Of a stretch of 64,000 nt of DNA, positions 11,768-21,769 are shown piece by piece. Within the stretch, counting starts at the first letter, position 1, and every line of letters begins with the position of its first letter. The position numbers and the translations under genes are program-made. Source of the stretch: Rhodocollybia butyracea (taxonomy: Eukaryota; Basidiomycota; Agaricomycetes; Agaricales; Omphalotaceae); NCBI GenBank assembly GCA_015501585.1, contig JADNRY010000002.1:1054001-1118000 (forward strand). Direction: 5' to 3'. The notes beneath the pieces are model-generated. The model searched no databases and had not been told where the DNA came from. It was given only the letters and a program-made list of their open reading frames with translations.

Positions 11768-13871
11768 CGATGATGGGCGTTGGAGACAACGTGTAGTTAT
11801 GAAATTTTTTTTTAGAACATCTATTAAAATCTACCAGACTGGAAACTTGTTAACATCACTGTAGTGATAAGCGGCACTTCTACTGGCGCAAGAAAACTCA
11901 TGCTAATTTACTCATCCAAATATATCAACAGAGCCCCTTTAAATGCACAGAACAGCACCATTACTAGGTGCTGAATGTGAACACTTTAGAAAAGAGAACC
12001 GTTGGAATAGGTACTGAGGATTCCCGTTGTGAACGGGGGTGGGTCGGAAAGCCGTCGGAAAGCTGTTGAATCAACGGAACATGCATATGAAAAAGTCGAC
12101 AGAACTCACATAAGACATCAGTGCATCTGACCTACAAGGAACAGACATGTGGAGCTGTTGGAATAAAGTGCTGAGAGTTCCGTCTATGGTGGTCATGGAC
12201 CGCAACCTAGAGCTCAATCTTTGTATAAGCTTTTCACATGCACCGCAAGAGGCTCACCTCGGCTAAGCGGGAAGGAATGTTCCCTCAAAAGAGAGTAGCG
12301 GCGGTAAGATAGTGATTGTTTACGATATCATCAATGCGTAGTTAGTTGGGAGAACATGGAAGCTGACCGTAAATAAATCTTTGGTAATAGTAATTACGGT
12401 ACTCTCCATTGTAAGATAAAATGCTGAAAGCAGAGGCCGAGGGACATGATCTATCTCTATCTTGATAGAACAGATCGCGAGGGCTCACATTCCCGCAGAC
12501 ACGACCTGCATGAGCTCGCAGGTACACACGACGCACACGCCCACTCCATCGCGTGCAAACACGAGTCAAATAAGTGATATAGTCAAATCCGGATAAGTTC
12601 GGCACTTCTGCGCGCACGGCGACAAAACACCATATGGAAAGCTTCGAAATCAGAATAGCGGCGTCGACCGAGAGAATGCCGCAGTTTGAGAGTAAGGACC
12701 TTGGTCTGGGATTTCTGCGCAAATTCGCAAGGCAAGAATCGAGATTTACGGGGAATGGGAGTACTCGAGGTGGTGGTTGCGATGGAGGCAGTAGCACCGT
12801 AAATTTGTGTGTCCCGGGGTGAAGGTAGGGGGGGCCATTGAATCAACAATTGGAAGCAGAGGACGAATTAGAATATCGGAGGCTAGAATACGAGTTGTTA
12901 ATCAAACATACAAAAAGAACGAAGAGAAGACATAACTCACATTTTACATCCCAGAAATGGCTAGTTCAGCTCAATTACTTCCTCTGTTGTATGCCCAGGC
13001 CTAGCGCTTTTCAGAAATGATAAGCTACACGGTAGAGGGAATGTTGGTTGTGCTTGAAGGTAAGAGCAGCGGAAGTAGCGGAGCGCCCGTATTAGTCGTC
13101 ACGTGACCTGCATAACGGAACAAATTCCGTGTATCTTTTCTTACTTTCGACCACGACAAAGTGAAACCCCAGCAATGGGGCCGCGGCAAAGTCTTTCGAG
13201 ACTGAACTGTACTATCTGCGTCTGGTTGATTGGTCAATCTTGTATGGCAGTGTTAGACGTTCCTCAGCTGGTAAATCCCAAGGTAAATCCAAGTCTGTTT
13301 GCTTCCTCGATTGCTTCCACTTACCTATTAATTTCAGGACATACACAGGCACCCACCACGTATCAATAAACAGTGGTTATTCACCCATCTACCAGCGGCA
13401 AGTTGATATACCGCAAATCAACATACATACATTCATTCCCTCATCCATCAGCACGTTATTACACGCTGCATGCCCGGACATGTGACTATGTAACTCGACG
13501 CGTTGACGCGTTATTGGTATGTTATTTGTGAAATCTGCTATTATCTTCACTTATATTTACTGCCCCATAGCTTATTAGGTTCTGTACATTGCGCTTCGAC
13601 TCTGCGCACTAAATCACATGTCCGTAAAGTGGCGTGTGCCACAGAGCTGTCAAACCCATTTTTGACGTTTTTTACGTTGCTTCCTTTACTCTCTTTGCTC
13701 TTGTTCGTCACCTCGAAAGCTTGCTAGTTGCTCTTTAACGCTAATTATTGCCTTTGTTCTCCGCACATAATTTTTTTCGGCTGGTCTGTTTGTGTTCTCA
13801 AATTTGAACTTGATAATCATCACGCTCTTGTACTCTTTTTTTCGTTCTTCTTGTTATCGTGTTTTAGATCA
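11768..13871. other. Intra-element spacer between divergent TET/JBP-like and HECT-like genes
   Basis: About 2.1 kb with no supported gene; the frames around 12342-12849 have no splice logic or domain. A related motif, GTTGGAATA followed by GCTGAGAGTTCC or CTGAGGATTCCC, recurs at about 12001 and 12157. It presumably holds the promoters of both flanking genes. Confidence 0.45.
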
Positions 13872-16800
13872 ATGGTCCCTTCTACAAAGTGTACTCAGTG
13901 TACAATGTGTACTGAGTATTTCGAACTCTCAGTACGTTTTTTTGCTTCATCGCACCTACTAATGCTAACTTTACTGGCAGGATAACACTTGCTTTTGCAC
14001 TCATTCCTTCGCTGCCCATTCATCGCCTCCACCTAGAACCTTACCGATGAGGTATTGCCCGAGTCCAGCGACGACCTATTATGTTACAGTAAGTATTGGC
14101 TTGTTTCAAGTTCGACTCGCCGCTGAAAAAAAACTATCTAGCTCGATACTAATCCGAACCCAACTGTATCTTTGTGTGTTAATTGTAGTCTTGTCTATCT
14201 GACTCATACCACAACTCGTCCGATGGTACCTGCACCTATTCACCACTCCTCACAAACCGTTATGCCTTGGGTCCCACCCGATGAGCTCAACATGCCACTA
14301 CCCATCAATTCACCCTCTCAGAGACGACGTATAGCAGGACGCGAACGCCAAGACCATCAGCAGGCACGCGAAATCCGTCGGCCCACTCCTGGTGTTCCAC
14401 CATCGCCACTAGGTTCTTTGACAAATCCTTCGTCTAGCTCGTACGCTTCTACTCGAGGCAATATTCAGATTACCACTCAGCTTGCAGCATCATCTTCTGG
14501 ATCGCAACGTGCATCCTCATTGGGCCCAAGCTCTTCAGTTAGCTTTTTTGCTCCAGTGGCATATTCATCAAAGCCTCGTAGTACAGGTCGTAGCTCAAAA
14601 GCAGTGGGATACAAGTCCTATAATTTTATTTTTATACTTCATACCGAACCTGTAAGAGAATTTAATTGCGCTTTACTTTATCGACACTTTCTCACCATCT
14701 TTTTTCTCTAGCCAGCTACAATGATAATTCCAGATCGACAAGTCCCATTTCCACTACGCGCACCTCCATCTCATGTGCAAAAGGCCATGGTACATCAGGC
14801 CAGTGCACTTGGGCTTTGCTTTTCGCTACAGGGAACCAAGAAAAAGTCTGATCGTGTTGCTCCGACACTGAATATGCGTCTCCAGCAACATCTGGAATCT
14901 TCTGGTTTGTCATTGCTCGATATGCGGGGAAAGCCTCACAACGGTGCTATTACTGGTCTCTGGACATTCCTCGAATGTAAACAAGTCTCACGGAGTAACT
15001 CGCAGCTGCCACCAGTTCTCTATCACTTTTTAAGTCCCCAAGAAGTCACATTCGGGAAACTCGAGGACTGGGCGTCCAAATATTCAAGCTCAGCTCTAGT
15101 TGAAGATCCCGATGCGCCAACGCCCCATCTCGTGTTCATTGGTAGGCTTTTTTTATTGCTCAAGGTGTCTCACTAATCATTTCCTTAGCCCCGGTTATGC
15201 ATATCATCGGAGGACCATTGAACGGGTCTATCAGCATGCACTGTTGCTTAGGCGCGCATCTGTGGCGCTCAGCAGAGCAAAACGATTTCGACAATGAGGA
15301 AACTGAAGTCCTTTCGGTATCTTGCAACATCTTATGCCCAGTTGTAAGTTTGCGATCATCAATATAGAACAAAATCAATTTACAGTTTATTAGGTGGAGT
15401 CTGACGCAAGACCTCATCGATTTCCTCTTGATCTCTCTCCAGAGCTACCGGCCCAGCCCAGCCTAGGCCACGAGCCGCCTTCTCTCAATTTAGATGAGGA
15501 CTCGGATTCGGACTATATTCCTGTTCGCTCTCGATCGCGCTCTCGATCCCAACTGCAGTCTCGGTTGCGCCGTTATCGATCCAGATCAAGCTCTGGCTCA
15601 CCGCTCCCCCCCGTAGAAGAAATACTACCTTTACGCCTTACAACTCGTGCTACAACTCAACGTTCTTCTACTTCCACTTCATTTCCGCTGCTGGATAATC
15701 GGTCTCAGTCCCGGGCTCCTTCTCCTCCATGCCGTTCATATCAAGATTATGAACAATGGACCGTACGAGCTGCCCGCTCATTCGTGGAGACTCCAGTTCA
15801 CGATGCTGTACACATTGCGCTTCAGTCTTTTATTCCTTTAGACGGAGCCGGTGATCTACGCTTGGAAGGTTCAGATATCAAAGCTTTGGCAGCAGCTTTC
15901 TGGAGTTTGATTGGTGCAATGGCGAACGGTGCTCCTACTCCTACTCTTCCCGATGATGTTTTTATATCCAACTTTGACGCCGAACATCTAGTTGTACCAT
16001 CAGCTCATCGGCAGATTAGGATGTATGTATCACTCATATGATCACCACGTATTTACTGATGGTTTTTTCTATAGTGGAATGTCCAGCAGTGCCGACTTTG
16101 ATAATCGCCCGACCGGTCGAGGAGTATGGCGCGCTCTATTCCAAGAAAATTGAGGATAAAATTATTATTCCGTGTGGCGATCTTACATGCTTAGAGGATG
16201 ACGGGTTTTATACCCTTCGGATACCTTCTCAGCAGTATGGGAGAATGAACGATGGTCGTCAGAATTTCCTTCGGACAGTGGGGCTCTTTCTCCAGATCTC
16301 ATTACTGTGGGACATGGAGTTCCTACGATTTTCCCCGTTCCTATTGCATCTACTGTTATCGGGTTCTCGAACTGATGCTACTGCGGTGGATTTCCGGTGC
16401 AATGTAGCGCCAGTGTTATCTTTACGCCTGGCAACTTGGCCTCCTTCACGTGCGGAAAATGGTAATTTGAATATTACAATTGGCCAGGATCCTTTTAACC
16501 TGGTGGTATTTGGTTATGATGGGAGCATGCTGGTGAGTTATATATTTCATATCGTAACTTGTTTCTAATCAGTGTTCAAAGCCCGAAGATATATCTGGTC
16601 TGACTGATACAATGGGATTTGGCAACAATCTCATTCAGCGTGCTATCTTCGGTCCTCAAGAGGCTCTTCTTGAAGATCATCCAGGTCTAATTGCTCTCCG
16701 TGAAGGCTTTAATATGACATTATACTCATCGGATAATTCCGGTCCTGGTACCCCCTTGGCTCTTGCTGATCTCTTCCTGCTCAACGACATTGATACGACA

Positions 16801-17268
16801 TCATATATCCAGGAGGTTTGGCCTAGGCGGCTCATCACCTCATTCGAACAGATGGCTGGTACTTTTGATAGTGTCGACTCTGCTGGGGTTGGCTATGCAT
16901 CGGTCGAAAACGCGTTTATGAGAGCTTTGTTGCGTTTTCTTGATAAAAGTAACACGAATCGCGAACACTTTGCAGTCGCCATATCCGGATCGAAATACTT
17001 ACCATCGCCTAAGATGCGGACTCTCTACAAGGTGAGCCGGTTCATTCCCAGTTGATTTGTTTTTAATATATAGTAGGTGGCCTTTGTGACGACGGGGGAT
17101 TTGGAAATTCACTTCCATTCCTGCTTTACCAAGGTGGATGTTCGCCACCACAACCCTCACCTTACGCAGCTTCTGCAAGGGACAAGTCCAGATTTGTCGA
17201 TTGAAACTCCGTTTGATACGTGGATGTCCAATGTTTTGACACAGACTGCAACTTTTAATTCATTGTGA
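13872..17268 (+). CDS. HECT-like E3 ubiquitin ligase with Cys-rich N terminus, transposon-borne (frame break near 16150)
   Basis: Exons read 13872-13931, 13981-14088, 14142-14651, 14712-15141, 15189-15343, 15394-about 16022, about 16074-16532, 16573-about 17030 and 17077-17268. The N terminus has CTQCTMC...CFCTH, a likely zinc knuckle, then a Ser/Pro-rich and RSRSRSRS linker. The C-terminal third resembles a HECT domain: RPTGRGVWRALFQEN matches the N-lobe start, FLRTVGLFLQISLLWDMEF matches the conserved G..L....L segment, ALREGFNMTL follows, and FHSCFTKVDV near the end matches the catalytic Cys motif (TCFNxLxL). Between RALFQEN and EDKIIIP the frame changes by +1, so this copy is disrupted there or holds an unrecognised splice. 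HECT proteins form a ubiquitin thioester; the target is unknown. Confidence 0.6.
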
Positions 17269-17339
17269 TTATAACTCAAACTTGTACGTCTCTGAAGCTT
17301 TTTAGTGTACAACTGATTTTTTCATGCGCCATCTATTAT

Positions 17340-17755
17340 AGAATAACTGTATCATCTACTCCATTGATGCCTACCTCAATGCCCACTGTATCGATGCCTA
17401 TTATATTGATGCCTACCATACCGACGTCTACTTTATCAATGCTTACTGTACTGACTCCTGCTACGCCTGCTTTATTGACTCCTGCTTTACCGACTCCTGC
17501 TTTACCGACTCCTGCTTTACCGACTCCTGCTTTACCGACTCCTGCTTTACCGACTCCTGCTTTACCGACTCCTGCTTTACCAACTCCTGCTTTACCGACT
17601 CCTGCTTTACTGACTCACGTTTACTGACTCCTGCTACGCCAACCGGCTTTACTAATGCCTTTTTTATTGATGCCTGCTTTACCAATGCCTGGTTTACTGA
17701 CGCCTGCTTTATGCTTTACCAATGCCTGCTTTACTGATGCCTGCTTTACTTGTAT
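17340..17755 (+). repeat. Minisatellite with 15-bp ACTCCTGCTTTACCG unit
   Basis: Core of about nine nearly exact 15-bp units between 17455 and 17625. More degenerate units extend both ways (GATGCCTGCTTTACC types). In one frame it would read TPALP repeats, but it starts after the HECT-like stop codon, so it is probably non-coding. Confidence 0.8.
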
Positions 17756-17870
17756 GTACTTGCTGAATTAGTGATGATGCTACCAATAACATACCAGTTT
17801 ATGTTTATGTTCGACGATGAAGGTCAAGTTGAAGCTAGAATTTATACACCCTGTAAGGCTATCTAATATG

Positions 17871-19746
17871 TCAACTATCTAAAGTCGATTGTGACCGTAA
17901 GTAATTAGAGGCAGCGTTCCATAGGTTGACCAAAGAAATTTCATCATGAAGTGAATAAAAAGCAAGTTGTTCAAGATGGCTGGTGAGCATTTGCACACCT
18001 TCGGCAGTCAAAGGGCATGAAGTAAGAGGTACCTCAACATGCGACAAATCCTCAGGTGTTCCTATATCAAAAACATTTGTCGACTCGCGTCCTATATCAG
18101 CCTGGTTATGCTCATGATGATGATTGCGTATATTTGCACGATCCAATTCATCCCAGTCGATCCCTGCAAAAAATGAGAATAAATGAATGAAGAAAAGATG
18201 ATTAATTACCATATTCTGCATGATGTTCTTCGTTATCATTTTCTTCCTCAGTAGCTGAAGCGACAGATGCAAAAACCCCTCGAAATCCTTGTTCCATCAT
18301 TCCCTGGCGATACATATCAATGGGGACTGGTAAGAGTGAGTGCTGGAGGAAATAACATGATGGTTCCATGTAGACACCCATATGTCCACATCGGCATTGA
18401 TGCGAGGAAGAAAGAGAAAGTGAAGAAGCCAAATGTGGATTTCATTTTCAACATTAAGTCCGTGGTGGACTTCAAGCAAGCGAAAGAATAGTTTCCACTT
18501 TTTCCCAAAACCTGAAGTCAAGTCCACCCAGAGACGTTCAATGCGGATATTGTGAACAGACCTGTACATAAAGAGTTGTAGAATAGGCTATCATGGAATA
18601 GAGGTCAAAAAAACGCACCGTCCTGAAATATAGGATCCACGTCCTCGAACTTCATTCATTCGACTGGCGACCAGAACATTTTCAGTTCCATGATCACCTC
18701 GTACTCTACAGGGATAACCATGAACTGATGCAGCATCTTCAAACAATTCCAAAACTGTCCATGATAAGTTGTTGTTATTGGCACGGACACCAACAACAAA
18801 TCGAGAGCATCCATCAATAAAGCCATGGAAGATAATCCGCCAGCGAATGAGACCTACAAGTATACCTCAGCTGTGAGCATGAAAAATTATTACAGAAACC
18901 TGCCATGTTGACCGTCGTGATGCCATAACCAATTTGGACCAGGTACGTTATAAACACCGCGAGGAATGCGTCGCTGAGCAAATGTACGGTTTGATGGGCC
19001 AAATAGACGTGTGTAGGAGGATTCAATGCGACTTCGAGGAACACGCTGTCCCATCTGCATAAGGTATCCATCTATCATCCTTCTTCCAAAAGAAGGAAAC
19101 CGATGCTTGAGATCGATTAATAGAGTATCCAACTCATCATCGGAAAGGAGAGACAGATCACTAGAAGATCCTGGATAGTATACCTGAGTTAAAGTGCCAT
19201 CTGGCTCCTGTTGTACCTCATATACAGGGGGACCAGATGAAGAGAGGCCATATTCGATCAAGCGGCGGCGTATTGTACGGCTGCTGCACTGGAAAATTCT
19301 TCCAACAGTTTCATGAGTCACTCTGGAGCCAGATGTCATTGTCTGAAGAGTGTCTGGGTCCACATGTATTCTAGGGCGCCCAGGTTGTCTTGTACCAGCT
19401 GCATCAGTATGAGGAGTGGTTTGTCCCAAGTCAGGGGGAGGAGCATCTGGTAGATCTAAAGCAGCAGATCCAACTTGTTGAAGAGTAGAGATCATGCGAT
19501 TCAGAGAATCCATATATTCGTTGTAATTTCCACCTAGCTGCACTTGGTACTATTGTACAGACTCAATATATATATCAATGTTGTTCGGAAAATGTAATAT
19601 ACCTCATTAACTTGTCTATAAAGAGCAAGGCATGCCCGCTTTTGCTGTCGAATAGCTGCTGGGTTACCGCGCTGGGTTAACAAAGTCCGATTGACTTCTT
19701 GCTTGATATTTTCGAACTTATCGTAGATTGTTTGCGCCGCCTCCAT
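17871..19746 (-). CDS. DDE integrase-core transposase of the large element (single-base frame break at 18322-18325)
   Basis: About 560 residues. The start at 19746 gives MEAAQTIYDKFENIKQEVNR. An HTH-like segment (HETVGRIFQCSSRTIRRRLI) precedes the integrase core. Catalytic acids: first Asp in NWLWHHDGQHG, second Asp in RGDHGTENV, Glu in VHNIRIERLW about 33 residues later. Introns near 19563-19605, 18873-18913 (GC donor, join DGQHGLIRW), 18564-18617 (join GSYISGRSVHN) and 18164-18210 all close cleanly. After the core, the frame shifts at a CCCC run between SYQSP and IDMYRQGMM; one more C would restore it. The C-terminal tail is acidic and His-rich. It resembles retrovirus-like rve integrase proteins found in many copies in mushroom genomes. 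Confidence 0.75.
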
Positions 19747-19839
19747 TGATCGTGATACGATGTGATTAAGAAGTAGATTTATTTAGCGCCTGTTAAGCGC
19801 TCAATCAATCTCCCAAACTTGATTGTAAATACCAAAGTG

Positions 19840-20024
19840 AGAAACTGGACTGAGACCGAAAACAAAACTGAAAATTAAAACTGAAAATAAAAACGAATCT
19901 GAATCTGAATCTCCGAGTTCAAGACCGAAATCAGGCCGGAATCGCCGAATGTGATCCCGAAAATGAACCCGAGTTAAAAATCAGCGCCGAAAGGCCCAAT
20001 AATATTGTCCGGTGAGGACCTTCA
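19840..20024 (-). repeat. Right terminal and subterminal inverted repeat of the large element
   Basis: The reverse strand reads GGTCCTCACCGGACAATATT at the end, then TTCATTTTCGG, ATTCCGGCCTGATTTCGG, AACTCGGAGATTCAGATTC. These match the left end in order with substitutions and gaps. Confidence 0.6.
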
Positions 20025-20298
20025 TAATGGACTCCAATCCATGCGTTCAAGACCGGAGGGCTCGTCGCGCATCTCGAATATAGCGGATGTCACTAGCAGC
20101 CCTCACCGGTAATTTGTCTCTCGATTCAATGTCCGAGCTCAGGAGGCGGAAGAGGGCACCACTCTCCAGCAATCGACTTGGAACTGCATAAGGGAACATT
20201 GTGCATCCCTGGATATCAGATGTTTCCTTGTTCAACAGTTCAAAGTCAGCATCGGTATTTCCCAGTGACAATCAAGTAAACATACCATTCATGCATGG

Positions 20299-20661
20299 TC
20301 ACTCAGCACGAAGATACCATCGTGCATTGTTCGTCAAGCCCATGACTTCCTGTAACTTCTTGAGAATGTCATCAGACGGCGTTACAGGCAGCGTCGCGGT
20401 CTGAGTTTTGTCTTCAATAAGCGTAATGCACGGCCTGGTACCATTCTTAGTTTGCACATATCGGTGAACCGCTCCTGGAAAAACCTCGCGCGCCTTCCGA
20501 ACTGTGTTGAAAATGAGCTGCTCACAAGCTACACCTGCGGCATTATTCTCATCTTCCTCCATAGGAGGTGGATCCGCCGCAATCCATTCTGGACTTTCTG
20601 AGAGGTAGGTCGTAGAAAGTGCAAAGCCGAATATTCGGTCGGGTTTATAGCGTCTGCCCAT
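20299..20661 (-). CDS. Unknown 120-residue protein, copy 2 of a duplicated gene
   Basis: Begins MGRRYKPDRIFGFALSTTYL and ends NNARWYLRAE. It differs from the gene at 5824-6186 at six residues, with the same orientation and the same start and stop positions. Downstream similarity continues to about 20085, ending close to the right end of the large mobile element. No domain is recognised. Upstream sequence differs from copy 1, so the duplicated block ends near the start codon. Confidence 0.55.
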   Translation of the reverse strand: MGRRYKPDRIFGFALSTTYLSESPEWIAADPPPMEEDENNAAGVACEQLIFNTVRKAREVFPGAVHRYVQTKNGTRPCITLIEDKTQTATLPVTPSDDILKKLQEVMGLTNNARWYLRAE

Positions 20662-21769
20662 TTGGTGAAGTTCAAGAATGGATTCCGTGCGCCGGTCCGT
20701 TTAGCCGAACATCTTCTCCAAAACCAAGTTCAACTACTTATGTACACTGTTGAAATCAAGATGACTCCGTCCGTCAATGCAGACGCTCTGGCTCTTTTGT
20801 CTCAAAAGTCTCCGGCGGGAATTGTGACAACGCCAACGTCTCTGTCAAACTTGGTTTTAGAGGCTAGGGCAAGTGCCTTGCTGCCTCACAATCCTCATCA
20901 GCTATCTGTAACAACGATTTCATCTATACGTCCACAGTTAAACATTACCGTACCAACTTTACTCCCAGTGCCAAACCCTCAAAAAGTACAACAATTTCCG
21001 TCTGCACTAGCATCGGCACCTCGAAATCCTGCACGAAACGCAACCCGGTGGGTATCAAATGTTCTTCAGACTCTAATAGAAGCTCCTGAAGCTGATTTAG
21101 CCCGAACGTACCCACCACTAGATCGCGATACATGAACAGGAATCAGTGGAAGGCTATTGATTTTGAGGGCCGAGTTCATCAAAGGGCATTTGAATGGGAT
21201 AACAGGCAAATCGCGGACAGTTGGTACGTTGATAATCTTCTTCCACCAACGCAATCATTGACGATAGGCTCTCTCTTCATCGCCTCTAGGCCTAACAACT
21301 GTCGTCCAACTCCGTCTTGACCCTCCTCGATTCTCCTTCCCTATCAATGTATCTCTCAAAGACGAAGCGTCAGATCTTCAGACGACGTCTAGCATCTCAA
21401 GCCCTCAAGTTTCAAGCTCAGCGCTCAGTACTCGAGCACTTTCTCGGACCTTTGTCCAACCACCTCAGCTAGACAAAATTTTATCCATCTATCCAGAACT
21501 ACCGTGACTCGCCATTGTTGTGCTCTTGACTCTGGTATCTTAGGGAACATATGCAAGCGGGATATGGATATACCAATTAGTCTCATAACTTGTGGCTGGA
21601 AGCCTCTTCATATTTTCCTATGTTGTCCTATCTCTATACCTCCAACTAAAATGATGCTAGGGGAATAAGTAGCTTTAGCGTGCTGTCATCGGAACGTCGG
21701 AATAGCCCGAAACTAAATGCACTGTCAGTCTCGAGCGTGCTCGTGCTTTTCTCCCTTCTTTCTCAATCG
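20662..21769. other. Intergenic; one 157-codon frame of doubtful status
   Basis: An open frame on the plus strand (first ATG near 20738, stop at 21135) is rich in Pro, Ser and Leu and has no recognised domain. Nothing else is supported. Confidence 0.3.

Larger units (their letters stand above)
8290..20040. mobile_element. About 11.7-kb inverted-repeat transposon carrying TET/JBP-like, HECT-like and DDE integrase genes
   Basis: The two ends are imperfect inverted repeats. Reading inward, the left end has GGTCGTCGCCGGGCAA then ATAATTGGGG from about 8311. The right end (reverse strand) has GGTCCTCACCGGACAA then ATTATTGGG from about 20024. Similarity continues inward over at least 150 bp as TCGG/ATTCCGG-rich subterminal repeats, with CAGATTCAGATTCG in both. 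Three genes lie between: oxygenase 8709-11767 (-), HECT-like 13872-17268 (+) and integrase 17871-19746 (-). The exact ends are uncertain by 10-20 bp because no clear target-site duplication was found; a CCGG tetramer abuts both ends and could be one. Confidence 0.7.

Noticed and set aside
12342..12849. Minus-strand frames in the element's central spacer
   Set aside because: No domain, no compatible splice sites, and composition unlike the flanking genes.
8709..17268. KDZ-type transposon as the carrier of the TET/JBP gene
   Set aside because: No KDZ transposase motifs (CxC-type zinc motifs with RNase H insert) were seen; the only transposase is the rve-like integrase.
8319..20012. CCGG as a 4-bp target duplication of the large element
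   Set aside because: The tetramer abuts both ends, but inverted similarity seems to continue a few bases outside it, so it may be part of the terminal repeat.
20662..21135. 157-codon plus-strand frame
   Set aside because: First codon is not ATG; low-complexity composition and no recognised similarity, so not called as a gene.
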